DNA of 64,000 bases. It comes from Ancylobacter sp. TS-1. Lineage in GTDB: Bacteria > Pseudomonadota > Alphaproteobacteria > Rhizobiales > Xanthobacteraceae. The stretch is from positions 2,406,001 to 2,470,000 of the forward strand of contig NZ_CP045144.1 of NCBI RefSeq assembly GCF_009223885.1. The letters run 5' to 3'. How positions within the stretch are numbered: position 1 is the stretch's first letter; each line of letters opens with the position of its first letter. The translations under genes and the position numbers were made by a program. The notes under the pieces are model-generated. The model had not been told where the DNA came from and did not search any database. It saw nothing but the letters and a program-made list of their open reading frames with translations. Of this stretch, positions 17,623 through 28,519 are shown one piece after another.

Positions 17623-19008
17623 ATGAGCAACAAGATGTGGGGCGGCCGCTTCGAGACCGGCCCCGATGCGATCATGGAGGAGATAAACGCCTCCATCGGT
17701 TTCGACCAGCGGCTATACGCGCAGGACATTGCGGGGTCGAAGGCGCATGCCTCGATGCTGGCGGCACAGGGGATCATCGACAGGGCTGATGCCGAAAAGA
17801 TCGTCGCCGGTCTAGACACGATCCTGTCAGAGATCGATTCCGGCGACTTCACCTTCCAGCGCGCGCTGGAAGACATCCACATGAACGTCGAGTCGCGCCT
17901 CGCCACCCTGCTCGGCCCCGCCGCCGGGCGCCTGCACACCGCCCGCTCCCGCAACGACCAGGTGGCGACCGATTTCCGGCTCTATGTGCGCGACACCATC
18001 GACACGCTGGACACCCAGCTCAAGGACCTCCAGCTCGCGCTGGCCGAGAAGGCGCTGATCCATTCCGGCACGGTGATGCCCGGCTTCACGCACCTTCAGA
18101 CCGCCCAGCCCGTGACCTTCGGCCACCATCTTCTGGCCTATGTCGAGATGCTCGGGCGCGACCGCGGCCGGCTCAAGGACGCCCGCGCGCGGCTCAACGA
18201 GTGCCCGCTCGGCGCCGCCGCGCTGGCCGGCACCTCTTTCCCCATCGACCGTTTCGCCACCGCGAGCGCCCTCGGCTTCGACCGCCCGACGGCGAACTCG
18301 CTCGATTCGGTCTCCGACCGCGACTTCGTGCTGGAGACGCTGGCCAGCGCCTCGATCTGCGCCATGCACCTCTCCCGCTTCGCCGAGGAGATCGTGATCT
18401 GGACCTCGCCGCTGGTGGGGCTGATGAAGCTCTCCGACCGCTTCACCTCCGGCTCCTCGATCATGCCGCAGAAGCGCAACCCCGACGCCGCCGAGCTGGT
18501 GCGCGCCAAGATCGGCCGAATCGCGGGTGCTTTCAATGGCTTGCTGATGGTGATGAAGGGGCTGGCGCTGGCCTATGCCAAGGACATGCAGGAGGACAAG
18601 GAAGGCACGTTCGACGCCCTCTCCACCCTCTCGCTGATGATCGCCGCCACATCCGGCATGGTGCGCGACATGGTGCCGGACGAGAAGCGGATGAAGGCGG
18701 CGGCCGGTTCCGGCTATTCCACCGCCACCGATCTCGCCGACTGGCTGGTGCGCGTGCTCGGCCTGCCCTTCCGCGAGGCGCACCACGTCACCGGCCGCAT
18801 CGTCGCGCTGGCCTCGGCCAAGGACGCGCCGCTGCACAAGCTCTCGCTGGCCGAGATGCAGTCGGTCGAGCCGCGCATCACGGCGGAAGTGTTCGGCGTG
18901 CTCTCGGTGTCGAAATCGGTGGCGAGCCGCGTCTCCTATGGCGGCACCGCGCCGAAGAATGTGCGCGCGCAGGCACGCCGCTGGCTGAAGCTGCTGGCGA
19001 AGGCGTAA
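17623..19008 (+). CDS. argH: Argininosuccinate lyase
   Basis: ArgH splits argininosuccinate into arginine and fumarate, the last step of arginine synthesis. The 461-residue product has [19 protein letters not shown] (residues 106-124), [14 protein letters not shown] with the general-acid His, and the fumarase/aspartase signature [15 protein letters not shown] near residue 280, which holds the catalytic Ser. Size is normal. It begins 26 bp from the divergent tlpA gene, so its promoter must overlap the tlpA coding start. lysA and the small lipoprotein gene that often follow are absent; an 82-bp repeat and a metal ATPase gene lie downstream. Confidence 0.97.
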   Translation: MSNKMWGGRFETGPDAIMEEINASIGFDQRLYAQDIAGSKAHASMLAAQGIIDRADAEKIVAGLDTILSEIDSGDFTFQRALEDIHMNVESRLATLLGPAAGRLHTARSRNDQVATDFRLYVRDTIDTLDTQLKDLQLALAEKALIHSGTVMPGFTHLQTAQPVTFGHHLLAYVEMLGRDRGRLKDARARLNECPLGAAALAGTSFPIDRFATASALGFDRPTANSLDSVSDRDFVLETLASASICAMHLSRFAEEIVIWTSPLVGLMKLSDRFTSGSSIMPQKRNPDAAELVRAKIGRIAGAFNGLLMVMKGLALAYAKDMQEDKEGTFDALSTLSLMIAATSGMVRDMVPDEKRMKAAAGSGYSTATDLADWLVRVLGLPFREAHHVTGRIVALASAKDAPLHKLSLAEMQSVEPRITAEVFGVLSVSKSVASRVSYGGTAPKNVRAQARRWLKLLAKA

Positions 19009-19036
19009 GGCCGGCCGCCCGCCACATCCGATGACC

Positions 19037-19118
19037 GTCATGGCCGGGCTTGGCCCGGCCATCCACGGCTTCTCTGGGGTGCAAAGACATGGATGCCCGG
19101 GCCAAGCCCGGGCATGAC
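19037..19118. repeat. Palindromic intergenic repeat, second family
   Basis: The ends GTCATGGCCGGGC and GCCCGGGCATGAC are near inverted copies, and the core holds CTTGGCCCGGCCATCCACGG and GGCCAAGCCCGGGC. It fills the gap between the convergent argH and metal ATPase genes. The sequence differs from the four REP-like copies although the terminal GTCATNNCCGG pattern is shared. Only one copy is seen in this window. Confidence 0.65.
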
Positions 19119-19153
19119 GATGCTCTGTTGGCCGCCGCTCCCTCAGTCGGTCC

Positions 19154-21454
19154 TCACCCCGCCTTCCGCCCCAGCAGCCGCAGGGCGTTCGCCGTCACCA
19201 GCACGGTGGCGCCGGTGTCGGCGAGGATCGCCGGCCACAGGCCGGTGATACCGGCGATGGTGGTGACGAGGAACACCGCCTTCAGCCCCAGCGCCAGCGT
19301 GATGTTCTGGTGGATATTGCCCATGGTGGCGCGCGACAGATCGATCATCGCCGCGACGTCGCCGACCCTCCCGTGCAGCACGGCGGCGTCCGCCGTCTCC
19401 AGCGCGACATCGGTGCCTCCGCCCATGGCGATGCCGACATCGGCCGCCGCCAGCGCCGGCGCGTCGTTGATGCCGTCGCCGACCTTGGCGACGACGAGGC
19501 CCTGGGCCTTCATCTCGCCGATGATGGCCTGCTTGTCGGCCGGCATCAGCCCGGCGCGCACCTCGATGCCCAGAGCGGCGCCGATGGCCTTCGCCGTGCG
19601 CTCGTTGTCGCCGGTCAGCATCACCGTGCGGATGCCCGCCGCCGTCAGCGCCGCCAGCCCGGCGGCCGCGTCGGGACGCGGCTCGTCGCGCATGGCGATG
19701 AGGCCGGCGGCGCGCCCGTCGGCCAGCAGCACGGCGACGGTCTTGCCGTCATCGTTCAAGGAGTGGATGGCGGCGCTCTGCTCCGCGCTCAGCGGCGCGC
19801 GTGCGCCCGCCGCCTTCGGCGAGCCGAGGAACAGCGCGGCGCCGTCGACCGTGCCGCTCACCCCCTCCCCGCCCAGCGCGCCGGCGGCGCTCACCGGCGG
19901 CGCGACAAGCCCGCGCGCGGCGGCCTCGTTCAGTATGGCGCTCGCCAGCGGGTGGGTGGAGCCGGCCTCCAGCGCGGCCGCGCGCGCAAGCAGCGCCGCC
20001 TCCTCGCCCTCGAAGGCCACCACATCCGTCACTTTCGGCTTGCCCTCGGTCAGCGTGCCGGTCTTGTCGAGCGCCACCGCGTTCACCGTGCGCAGCACCT
20101 CCAGCACCGCGCCGCCCTTGATCAGCAGCCCGCGCCGCGCGCCGGAGGCGAGACCCGCCGCGATGGCGGCTGGCGTCGAGATCACCAGCGCGCAGGGGCA
20201 GCCGATCAGCAGCAAGGCGAGGCCCTTGTAGATCCATTCGTCCCATGAGGCGCTGAACAGCAGCGGCGGCACCACGGCGACCAGCGCCGCCAGCAGCACC
20301 ACGAAGGGCGTGTACCAGCGGGCGAAGCGGTCGATGAAGCGCTCGGTCGGCGCCTTGCTCTCCTGCGCCTCCTCGACGAGGCGGACCACGCGGGCGATGG
20401 TGTTGTCGGAGGGTTCGGTGGTGGTGCGCACGGTCAGCGCCGCCTCGCCGTTCACCGTGCCGGCGAAGACCGCATCGCCCGCCTGCTTGGCGACCGGCAC
20501 GCTCTCGCCGGTCAGCGGCGCCTCGTTCACCGAGCCGGCGCCCTCCAGCACCTCGCCATCGGCGGGAATGCGCTCGCCGGGCCGCACGAGGATGACGTCG
20601 CCGACCGCGAGGCTGTCCGCCGGCACCTCGCGGGTGGAGGCGCCCTCGACGCGGCGGGCGGTCTTCGGCACCAGGCTGGTGAGGGCGCGGATCGAATCGC
20701 GCGCCCGTCCGGCGGCGACGCCCTCCAGCAACTCGCCGACGAGGAACAGGAACACCACGGCGGCCGCCTCCTCCGAGGCGCCGATGATGACGGCGCCGAC
20801 GGCGGCGATGGTCATCAGCGTCTCGATGGAGAAGGGCGTGCCCGACAGCGCCGCCATCAGCGCCCGGCGGGCGATCGGGACGAGGCCGACCGAGAGCGCG
20901 GCGATGAAGATCCACGGGTCGAGCCCGGGGAAGAAATGGCCGAGCCCATAGGCCGCCGCCAGCGCCGCGCCGCAGACCAGGGTCAGGCGCGCCTTGCCGG
21001 TCTTCCACCACGGCACATCACCCGGCAGGTGGGCGTGACCATGAGCCTCCGGCGCGGCGCGCGCCGGCGCCGCCGGAACCTGAGCGTGACTGTGATCGTG
21101 GCTGTGGTCATGCGCGTGGTGGTGGTCGTGGTCATGGTCGTGCCCCCCGGCACAGCCGGCGCCGTGCACATGCGCGTGGTCGTGGTCGTGGTCGTGGTCT
21201 TGGTCTTGGGTCGGCGCCACGGGTGCCGCTACGCTCGCCGCCGTCAGCCGCACGATGCCGTAGCCCAGCCCCGCGACCCGAGTCTCCAGCAGGACAAGGT
21301 CCGCCGCCTCGTGCGCGACGGTCATCGTGCCGGCGGTCACGGAGACCGAGACCTCCTCCACGCCCTTCACCCGCCGCACCGCCGTGTCGATCTTCGCGGC
21401 ACAGGACGCGCAGTCCATTCCCTCGATGCGGTAGCGGGTCTTCACGGCGGACAT
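19154..21454 (-). CDS. zntA: Heavy-metal-translocating P-type ATPase (Zn/Cd/Pb type)
   Basis: This efflux pump of 766 residues exports divalent soft metals at the expense of ATP. Domains in order: an HMA domain with GMDCASCAAKID (residues 11-22), a long His/Asp-rich linker around residues 80-130 with repeats of HDHDH, membrane helices, the CPC motif in LLIGCPCALVIS, phosphorylation site DKTGTLTEGK, the STHPLASAI motif and the hinge GDGINDAPALAAADVGIAMG. CPC plus CxxC points to the P1B-2 (Zn/Cd/Pb) group. The start at 21454 is preferred to an upstream Met because it directly precedes the HMA domain. A divergent MerR gene and a 19-bp-spacer promoter control it. Confidence 0.94.
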   Translation of the reverse strand: MSAVKTRYRIEGMDCASCAAKIDTAVRRVKGVEEVSVSVTAGTMTVAHEAADLVLLETRVAGLGYGIVRLTAASVAAPVAPTQDQDHDHDHDHAHVHGAGCAGGHDHDHDHHHAHDHSHDHSHAQVPAAPARAAPEAHGHAHLPGDVPWWKTGKARLTLVCGAALAAAYGLGHFFPGLDPWIFIAALSVGLVPIARRALMAALSGTPFSIETLMTIAAVGAVIIGASEEAAAVVFLFLVGELLEGVAAGRARDSIRALTSLVPKTARRVEGASTREVPADSLAVGDVILVRPGERIPADGEVLEGAGSVNEAPLTGESVPVAKQAGDAVFAGTVNGEAALTVRTTTEPSDNTIARVVRLVEEAQESKAPTERFIDRFARWYTPFVVLLAALVAVVPPLLFSASWDEWIYKGLALLLIGCPCALVISTPAAIAAGLASGARRGLLIKGGAVLEVLRTVNAVALDKTGTLTEGKPKVTDVVAFEGEEAALLARAAALEAGSTHPLASAILNEAAARGLVAPPVSAAGALGGEGVSGTVDGAALFLGSPKAAGARAPLSAEQSAAIHSLNDDGKTVAVLLADGRAAGLIAMRDEPRPDAAAGLAALTAAGIRTVMLTGDNERTAKAIGAALGIEVRAGLMPADKQAIIGEMKAQGLVVAKVGDGINDAPALAAADVGIAMGGGTDVALETADAAVLHGRVGDVAAMIDLSRATMGNIHQNITLALGLKAVFLVTTIAGITGLWPAILADTGATVLVTANALRLLGRKAG

Positions 21455-21514
21455 GGTGCGGCTCCTGTGCGAACCGGGCGTCATCGCGGACACCCTTGTC
21501 AGGTCATGGCAGAC

Positions 21515-21545
21515 AACCTAATTCCTCTAGCGACTAGAGGAGCAA
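21515..21545 (-). promoter_or_regulatory. MerR-type promoter and operator for the metal ATPase
   Basis: On the minus strand, TTGCTC (21545-21540) and TAGGTT (21520-21515) are separated by 19 bases. Within the spacer and overlapping the -35 is the palindrome CCTCTAGCGACTAGAGG (21524-21540). An overlong 19-base spacer with a dyad is the hallmark of promoters activated by DNA distortion by MerR-family metal sensors. The -35 side overlaps the leader of the divergent regulator gene, allowing autoregulation. Confidence 0.75.
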
Positions 21546-21553
21546 GAGTGGAA

Positions 21554-22015
21554 ATGGCAACGGCGGCGGAGCAGTTCACCATCGGCGAGGCCGCGCGCAC
21601 GAGCGGCGTTAAGGTGCCGACCATCCGCTATTACGAGGAGATCGGCCTGCTCCCCGCGCCGCCGCGCACCGAAGGCGGGCGCCGCGCCTATGGCGGCGAC
21701 GACATGCGGCGCCTGGCCTTCATCCGCCATGCGCGGGAACTCGGCTTCGAGATCGAGGCTATCCGCACCCTGCTGCGGCTGCAGGACGAGCCCGGCCAGT
21801 CCTGCGCGGCGGCGGATGCGATCGCGCGCGATCATCTCGCCGCGGTGGAGCGGCGCATCGCCAGCCTCACGGCGCTGCGCGCCGAGCTGGCGCGCATGGT
21901 GGAGGGCTGCTCGCACGGGCATGTCGCCGAATGCCGGGTGATCGAGATTCTCGCCGACCACGGCGAATGCCGGCACCATCACGGGCATGCTGCGGCAGGC
22001 GTTGCCGGCCTGTAG
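21554..22015 (+). CDS. MerR family metal-responsive regulator (ZntR/CadR/PbrR type)
   Basis: The 153-residue regulator has a winged helix-turn-helix start (FTIGEAARTSGVKVPTIRYY, residues 8-27) and RRAYGGDDMRRLAFIRHARE, then a dimerising coiled coil and a metal-binding tail. Cysteines near residue 78 (GQSCAAAD), 116 (EGCSHGH) and 124 (AECRV) match the three Cys ligands of ZntR/PbrR; a further ECRHHHGH tail resembles CadR. Zn, Cd or Pb is therefore the likely effector. The start may be GTG at 21548, which lies closer to the AGAGGAG ribosome site, rather than ATG at 21554. It is divergent from its probable target ATPase gene. Confidence 0.92.
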   Translation: MATAAEQFTIGEAARTSGVKVPTIRYYEEIGLLPAPPRTEGGRRAYGGDDMRRLAFIRHARELGFEIEAIRTLLRLQDEPGQSCAAADAIARDHLAAVERRIASLTALRAELARMVEGCSHGHVAECRVIEILADHGECRHHHGHAAAGVAGL

Positions 22016-22050
22016 CCTGCGGGGGGCCGGGCAAGTCACGGTAAAGAGGT

Positions 22051-22067
22051 ATTAAAGCACCTTTAAT
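22051..22067. promoter_or_regulatory. AT-rich palindrome, possible operator or terminator stem
   Basis: ATTAAAG and CTTTAAT flank the trinucleotide CAC as a perfect 7-bp inverted repeat, in an unusually AT-rich patch of a GC-rich genome. It lies 35 bp after the MerR gene and about 150 bp before the TctC-family gene. No T tract follows, so an operator or promoter element is as likely as a terminator. Confidence 0.4.
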
Positions 22068-22214
22068 GCACGGAGAACGTGTCCTCGCGGTAACAGTTCC
22101 GTCACAAGCTGCCCCATTGCCGCATCGTCACTTCCGGCACGGCGCGCGAGGAACTATGTCGATATTGGAATTAAGTTCGATGTATATGCTCGCCGATTCC
22201 TCCGCGCGGACGCC

Positions 22215-23174
22215 ATGCACCGTCGCCGCTTCATTGCCGGTCTTGCCGCAAGCTGCCTGGGTCTGCCGTCGGCCCTCGCCGCGCCGGACGCGCCGGCGGC
22301 TCGCGAGCGCCTGACGCTCCTCCTTCCGGTGCCGGAAGGGGGAAGCCTTGCCTTGCTCGGCCACAGCCTCGCCGAGTGCCTGGGCGACGCCAACGTCGCC
22401 TCCCTGCTGACCCCGAAATGGACAAGCGCGCCGCTGGCGATCACGCGCTTCATCGACGAATACTCGGCACACAGCGACGCCCTCCTGCTGGGCGGCTCGG
22501 GTCTGGTCGGCTCCACAATCGTCGCGCAGCAGGCCACCAGCCTTGCCGATCTCGCGCCGGTGGCGCGGCTTACCACCGAATACGCCGCCTGCGCCGTGCG
22601 AACGGATTCGCCCTTCGCCACGCTGGGCGACCTGCTTACCGCGCTCCGCCAGTCCCCGGAGCGATTCTCCTTCTGCGGCAGCTCGCGGGGCAGCGCCGAC
22701 CATATCCTCGCCGCCATGATCGCCCGCTACGCCGGCGTGCCCGCCCGTCATCTCCGGTATCAGCCCTATGTGGGCGGCGTGGGAGCCATCGAGGCGGTTG
22801 TGCGCGGCGAGCAGGATTGCATCTGCGCCGGCCTCGGCGAGGTGCGCAATCACCTCGTCGCCGGCCGGCTGCGCCTGCTGGGCCTGTCCGCCCCGCAGCG
22901 CCTGCCGGGCGTCCCGGTGGCGACCTTCGTCGAGCAGGGGCTCGACATCGAACTCTCCAATTGGCGCGGCGTGTTCGCCCCGCCGGGCATCGGCGCGGAA
23001 GCCCTCAATCGCCACATCCAGCTGATGAACGAGACGGTCGACGGTGCGGCCTGGAAGGCGACGCTGTTCCGCTACAACTGGACCGGCGACTATCTCGCCG
23101 GTCCTGCCTTCGGCGAGTTCGTGCACCGCGACACCTTGCGGATGCGTGACCAGCTGACCCAGCTCGGGCTCTAG
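22215..23174 (+). CDS. TctC/Bug family solute-binding protein, orphan
   Basis: The 319-residue protein starts with a signal peptide, [20 protein letters not shown] then LAAPDA, and has the tripartite tricarboxylate receptor pattern: [40 protein letters not shown], and [20 protein letters not shown]. Such proteins bind carboxylates in the periplasm for TctAB carriers or sensor systems. No tctA or tctB gene is adjacent, so it works with a distant carrier or as a sensor. The leader is unusually AT-rich and holds a 17-bp palindrome. It converges with the LysR gene. Confidence 0.85.
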   Translation: MHRRRFIAGLAASCLGLPSALAAPDAPAARERLTLLLPVPEGGSLALLGHSLAECLGDANVASLLTPKWTSAPLAITRFIDEYSAHSDALLLGGSGLVGSTIVAQQATSLADLAPVARLTTEYAACAVRTDSPFATLGDLLTALRQSPERFSFCGSSRGSADHILAAMIARYAGVPARHLRYQPYVGGVGAIEAVVRGEQDCICAGLGEVRNHLVAGRLRLLGLSAPQRLPGVPVATFVEQGLDIELSNWRGVFAPPGIGAEALNRHIQLMNETVDGAAWKATLFRYNWTGDYLAGPAFGEFVHRDTLRMRDQLTQLGL

Positions 23175-23196
23175 GCTTCGGGGCCGAGAACCGCGC

Positions 23197-24111
23197 TCAG
23201 GCGGCGGCCGGCTCGCCCGGCTCCGGCGCGGCGACGAAGCAGGCGCGCTGCTCGCGCACCGCCCCGACGATGAAATCCTCCACCTCGCGAATGCGCCTGA
23301 GGTCGCGGATGTCGGCATGGGTGACCAGCCAGTAGGAGCGGCGGAAGGCCATTTCCGGCAGCAGCCGCACCAGCTCGGGATGCGCCCGCGCGGCGTAGTC
23401 GTGCAGGATGCCGATCCCGGCGCCCGCCCGCACCGCCTCCATCTGGCCGACCACGCTGGCGCATTCCAGCCGGCGCGCCCGCGTCTCGCGAAAGGCCTCG
23501 AAATAGTCGAGCGCCGGCGAGTAGACGAGATCCGCCACATAGGTCACCAGCAGCCGCCCGTCGATGTCGGCCAGCGTCCGCACCGGGCCGGTGCGCTCGA
23601 GATAGCTGTGCGCCGCATAGACCCCGAGCGTGTAGTCGGTGAGCTTGCGCGCCACCAGCCGCCCCTCCGCCGGCCGCTGCAAGGTGACGGCGATATCCAC
23701 CTCGCGCTTGGGCAGCGAGAAGCTGCGCGGCAGCGGCGCCAGCTGGATGGACAGGCTCGGGTGCTCCTCCGCCAGCCACCCGAGGCGGGGCGCGAGGAAA
23801 TAGGTGCCGAAGCCGTCCGGCGCGCCGATGCGCACCGTGCCGGCCAGCGCGAGGTCGACATTGCCGAGCGTCGACTGCGCCTGCAGCATCTCGGTCTCCA
23901 TCCGCTCGGCATGGGCGAGCAGGCGCTCGCCGGCGGCGGTCAGCTCGCTGCCGGTGGTGCGCCGCTCGATCAGCTTGGTGCCGAGCCCCGCCTCCAGCGC
24001 GCCGAGCCGCCGGCCGACGGTGGCGTGGTCGAGCCCGAGCTGGCGCGCCGCCGCCAGCATCTGCCCGGCCCGCGCGACGGCGAGGAAGATGCGCAGGTGA
24101 TCCCAATCCAT
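23197..24111 (-). CDS. LysR family transcriptional regulator
   Basis: The 304-residue regulator has an N-terminal winged helix-turn-helix, [20 protein letters not shown] (residues 3-22) followed by [20 protein letters not shown], and a C-terminal periplasmic-binding-like effector domain from about residue 90 ([20 protein letters not shown]). It is divergent from mmsA with a 126-bp gap, the classical arrangement for a LysR regulator and its target. Control of valine or propionate catabolism is therefore inferred. The effector is unknown. Confidence 0.92.
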   Translation of the reverse strand: MDWDHLRIFLAVARAGQMLAAARQLGLDHATVGRRLGALEAGLGTKLIERRTTGSELTAAGERLLAHAERMETEMLQAQSTLGNVDLALAGTVRIGAPDGFGTYFLAPRLGWLAEEHPSLSIQLAPLPRSFSLPKREVDIAVTLQRPAEGRLVARKLTDYTLGVYAAHSYLERTGPVRTLADIDGRLLVTYVADLVYSPALDYFEAFRETRARRLECASVVGQMEAVRAGAGIGILHDYAARAHPELVRLLPEMAFRRSYWLVTHADIRDLRRIREVEDFIVGAVREQRACFVAAPEPGEPAAA

Positions 24112-24237
24112 GGCCGCTCCGCCCTCCCCTTACGGTGGTTATCGAAAATTCGCACAACGGTTTGGGAAACATCGTCGTTGAAGTGCGCCCGTTCGGCAAG
24201 CACAACGATGACAGCATCTCAAGGGAGAGAAAGCCTC

Positions 24238-25728
<1,491 letters not shown>

Positions 25729-25749
25729 GGTCATCGGCCCCGCCAAAGC

Positions 25750-25842
25750 GTCATCCCGGACGGCCAAAGGCCGATCCGGGATCGCATGCCGTTGCAGACG
25801 GACACCGATCCCGACTCTCCGCTGCGCTGCGGCCGGGATGAC
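25750..25842. repeat. REP-like palindromic repeat, copy 2
   Basis: Bounded by GTCATCCCGG and CCGGGATGAC with the internal block GCCGATCCGGGATCGCATGC, as in the copies at 14600, 49673 and 56153. It fills the gap between the convergent mmsA and deaminase genes almost exactly, which suits a bidirectional transcription stop. Confidence 0.8.
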
Positions 25843-25844
25843 GA

Positions 25845-26366
25845 CTAGAACTGCACCGGTTCGCCCCGCACCGCCGTCTGGAAGGGCGGGGCGCCGCCCT
25901 CGCGCCAGAACGGCTCCGACGTGGTGTCGAGAAAGGTCGCGAACAGCGCCCGCGCCTCGCTGCGGCGCACGCCTCCGGCAATCTCCACCGGGCGGTGCTG
26001 GTGGCGCGGCGGCGCGCCGTTGAGCGTCACCGAGGCGCAGCCGCCATAGGCGTCCTCCATCGCGAAAACCAGCCGCGTGATCGGCAGGTGCAGTAGCGTG
26101 CCGAAGCACATCACGCAGGGCTCCAGCGTGGTGTAGAGGGTGAGGCCGTCCGCGCGCGCGAAGCGGTAATCGCCCATGAACACCCGGTGGAACAGGTTCA
26201 TCTCGGCATGGCTGAGATGGTTCGACGCCATGGTCTTGCGGGCGCGGCCGAGAATCCGCCCTCCCCGCGCCAGCACCGCGCCGACGGGAAACACGCCCGC
26301 CTCGAGGGCCAGGGCCGCCTCCGCCAGCGCCTCCCCCATCATGTCTTCGTCGCTCGCCCGGTCCAT
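25845..26366 (-). CDS. Nucleoside/cytidine-type deaminase (TadA-like family)
   Basis: The 173-residue zinc enzyme has the deaminase motifs HAEMNLFHRV (near residue 52) and LEPCVMCFGTLLHLPITRLV (near residue 84), giving His and two Cys zinc ligands and the catalytic Glu. It is longer than TadA and lacks the tRNA-binding C-terminal features I would expect, so a free nucleoside or guanine-type substrate is more probable. It ends only 3 bp from a REP-like repeat. tyrC is upstream on the same strand with a 31-bp gap. Confidence 0.82.
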   Translation of the reverse strand: MDRASDEDMMGEALAEAALALEAGVFPVGAVLARGGRILGRARKTMASNHLSHAEMNLFHRVFMGDYRFARADGLTLYTTLEPCVMCFGTLLHLPITRLVFAMEDAYGGCASVTLNGAPPRHQHRPVEIAGGVRRSEARALFATFLDTTSEPFWREGGAPPFQTAVRGEPVQF

Positions 26367-26397
26367 CCGCCGCGCCCCTGAAGACCCCTCGCGCGCC

Positions 26398-27333
26398 TTA
26401 TTCGTGCGTGCGGCCGAAGTCCGGCGCCGCCGTCTCCTGCCCGATCTCGATGATCGAGCGGCGTATGGCGCGGGTGCGGGTGAACAGGTCGAACAGCTTG
26501 TCGCCCTCGGCCCAGCGTATCGCCCGCTGAAGCGCGATCAGGTCCTCGGTGAAGCGCCCCAGCACCTCGATCACCGCCTCGCGGTTGTTGAGAAACACGT
26601 CGCGCCACATGGTCGGGTCGGACGCTGCGATGCGGGTGAAGTCGCGGAAGCCGCCGGCCGAGTACTTGATAACCTCCGACTGCGTGACCGCCTCGAGGTC
26701 CGCCGCCGTGCCGACGATGTTGTAGGCGATCAGGTGCGGCACATGCGAGGTGATGGCCAGCACCAGATCGTGGTGCTCCGGCGTCATGGTCTCGACATTG
26801 GCGCCCATCGCCGCCCACAGCGCCGCGAGGCGCTCCACCGCCGCCGGGTCGGTTCCCTCCGGCGGGGTGAGGATCGACCAGCGGTTCTTGAACAGCGTCG
26901 CGAAGCCCGCATCCGGCCCCGAATATTCCGTGCCCGCCACCGGATGGCCGGGGACGATGTGGACATTGCCGGGCAGATGCGCGCGCAGCGCGCTCACCAC
27001 GGCGCCCTTCACCGAGCCGACGTCGGAGACGATGGCGTCGGCCTTGAGATGCGGGGCGATGGCTTCCGCCACCGCGCCCATCGCGCCGACCGGCACGCAC
27101 AGGATCACGATATCGGCGTCGCGCACCGCCTGCTCCGGCGTCGCGGCGACGAGATCGGCGAGGCCGAGCGCCAGCGCGCGGTCGCGCACGACCTCCGCGC
27201 CGTCATAGGCGACCAGCGTGCCGGCGAGCCCGCGCGCCTTCGCCGCGCGCAGGATCGACGAGCCGATCAGGCCGATTCCGATGACGGTGAGCCGGCCGAC
27301 GATCGGGCTCGACAGCGGGGGATCAAGCACCAT
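26398..27333 (-). CDS. tyrC: Prephenate/arogenate dehydrogenase family protein
   Basis: The enzyme oxidatively decarboxylates prephenate or arogenate on the way to tyrosine. The 311-residue product has a Rossmann start [20 protein letters not shown] (residues 17-36), [20 protein letters not shown] with the catalytic-site Ser/Lys region, and [20 protein letters not shown] around residue 145 with the conserved His. No chorismate mutase or ACT domain is fused. The start overlaps the hisC stop by 11 bp, and the chorismate mutase gene lies further upstream, making a three-gene aromatic operon. Confidence 0.93.
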   Translation of the reverse strand: MVLDPPLSSPIVGRLTVIGIGLIGSSILRAAKARGLAGTLVAYDGAEVVRDRALALGLADLVAATPEQAVRDADIVILCVPVGAMGAVAEAIAPHLKADAIVSDVGSVKGAVVSALRAHLPGNVHIVPGHPVAGTEYSGPDAGFATLFKNRWSILTPPEGTDPAAVERLAALWAAMGANVETMTPEHHDLVLAITSHVPHLIAYNIVGTAADLEAVTQSEVIKYSAGGFRDFTRIAASDPTMWRDVFLNNREAVIEVLGRFTEDLIALQRAIRWAEGDKLFDLFTRTRAIRRSIIEIGQETAAPDFGRTHE

Positions 27334-28453
27334 GACCCGCCCCCTTTTCCCCGAGGAACTCGGCCAGCGCCTCGACCAGCAGGCGGTTGGCCTCCTCCGT
27401 CCCCACCGTCAGGCGCAGGGCGCCCGGCAGGCCGTAGGAGTCCACCCGCCGCAGGATCAGCCCGCGCCCGCTGAGGAAGGCGTCGGCATCCTTCGCCGTG
27501 CGGCCTTCCACGTCGGGGAAATGCACCAGCAGGAAGTTGGCGACGCTCGGCGTCACGGTGAGGCCGAGCGCGGTCAGCTGCTCGGTCAGCCAGGGCAGCC
27601 AGGTCTCGTTATGCGCGATCGCCGCCTCGACATGGCCGGTGTCCTCCACCGCCGCGATGGCGGCGGCAAGGCCGGGTGCCGAGACGTTGAAGGCGCCGCG
27701 AATCCGGTTGATGGCGTCCACCACCTCGGCCGGCCCGTAGAGCCAGCCCACGCGCAGCGCCGCGAGGCCGTAGATCTTCGAGAAGGTGCGCAGCATCACC
27801 ACATTCGGGCAGGTCGCCACCAGCTCGATGCCGGCCTCGTAATCGTTGCGCCGGACATATTCGGCATAGGCCGCGTCGAGCGCCAGCAGCACATTGGGCG
27901 GCAGGCCGCGCTGAAGCCGGCGCACCTCGTCGAAGGGCAGGTAGGTGCCGGTCGGGTTGTTCGGGTTGGCGAGGAAGACGACGCGCGTGCGCTCCGTCAC
28001 CGCCGCCAGCAGGGCGTCGACATCGGTGCGGAAGTCCTTCTCCGGCGCCACCACGGGCGTCGCCCCCGCCGCCAGCGCGGCGATGCGGTAGACGAGGAAG
28101 CCGTGCTGCGAGAACAGCACCTCGTCGCCCGGCCCGGCAAAGGCGGCGGCGGTGAGCATCAGCAATTCGTCCGAGCCGGTGCCGCAGACGATGCGCGCCG
28201 GGTCGAGCCCGTAGGCGCTGGCGATGGTCTCGCGCAGCTTCGACGACGACCCGTCGGGGTAGAGCTCCAGCGCATTGGCCGACTGGAAGGCCGCGACTGC
28301 CTTCGGGCTCGGCCCGAGCGGGTTCTCGTTGGCCGAGAGCTTGTGCACCTTCATGCCCGCGCCGCCCTGCGACTTGCCCGGCACATAGGCCTCGATATCC
28401 AGCACGCCAGCGCGCGGGACGGGACGGTTGGGACGGGAAGAGGCGGACGACAT
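27323..28453 (-). CDS. hisC: Histidinol-phosphate/aromatic aminotransferase
   Basis: HisC is a PLP-dependent class I/II transaminase acting on histidinol phosphate; in this operon position it often also transaminates prephenate or phenylpyruvate-type substrates. The 376-residue product has [20 protein letters not shown] (residues 34-53), [14 protein letters not shown], and the PLP lysine in [17 protein letters not shown] near residue 235. The start at 28453 is chosen over an earlier Met because it is followed by the normal short leader. It is followed by tyrC with an 11-bp overlap. Confidence 0.94.
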   Translation of the reverse strand: MSSASSRPNRPVPRAGVLDIEAYVPGKSQGGAGMKVHKLSANENPLGPSPKAVAAFQSANALELYPDGSSSKLRETIASAYGLDPARIVCGTGSDELLMLTAAAFAGPGDEVLFSQHGFLVYRIAALAAGATPVVAPEKDFRTDVDALLAAVTERTRVVFLANPNNPTGTYLPFDEVRRLQRGLPPNVLLALDAAYAEYVRRNDYEAGIELVATCPNVVMLRTFSKIYGLAALRVGWLYGPAEVVDAINRIRGAFNVSAPGLAAAIAAVEDTGHVEAAIAHNETWLPWLTEQLTALGLTVTPSVANFLLVHFPDVEGRTAKDADAFLSGRGLILRRVDSYGLPGALRLTVGTEEANRLLVEALAEFLGEKGAGHGA

Positions 28454-28519
28454 GACGGAACTCCGGCAGGCGTTATCGAGGCGAAGGACGAAATGAGGCA
28501 AACGGCGGCAGGACGGCGT

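Noticed and set aside
19050..20231. Long plus-strand open frame opposite the metal ATPase
   Set aside because: It is an antisense shadow of the ATPase gene in GC-rich DNA; its Ala/Ser/Pro-rich translation has no domain.
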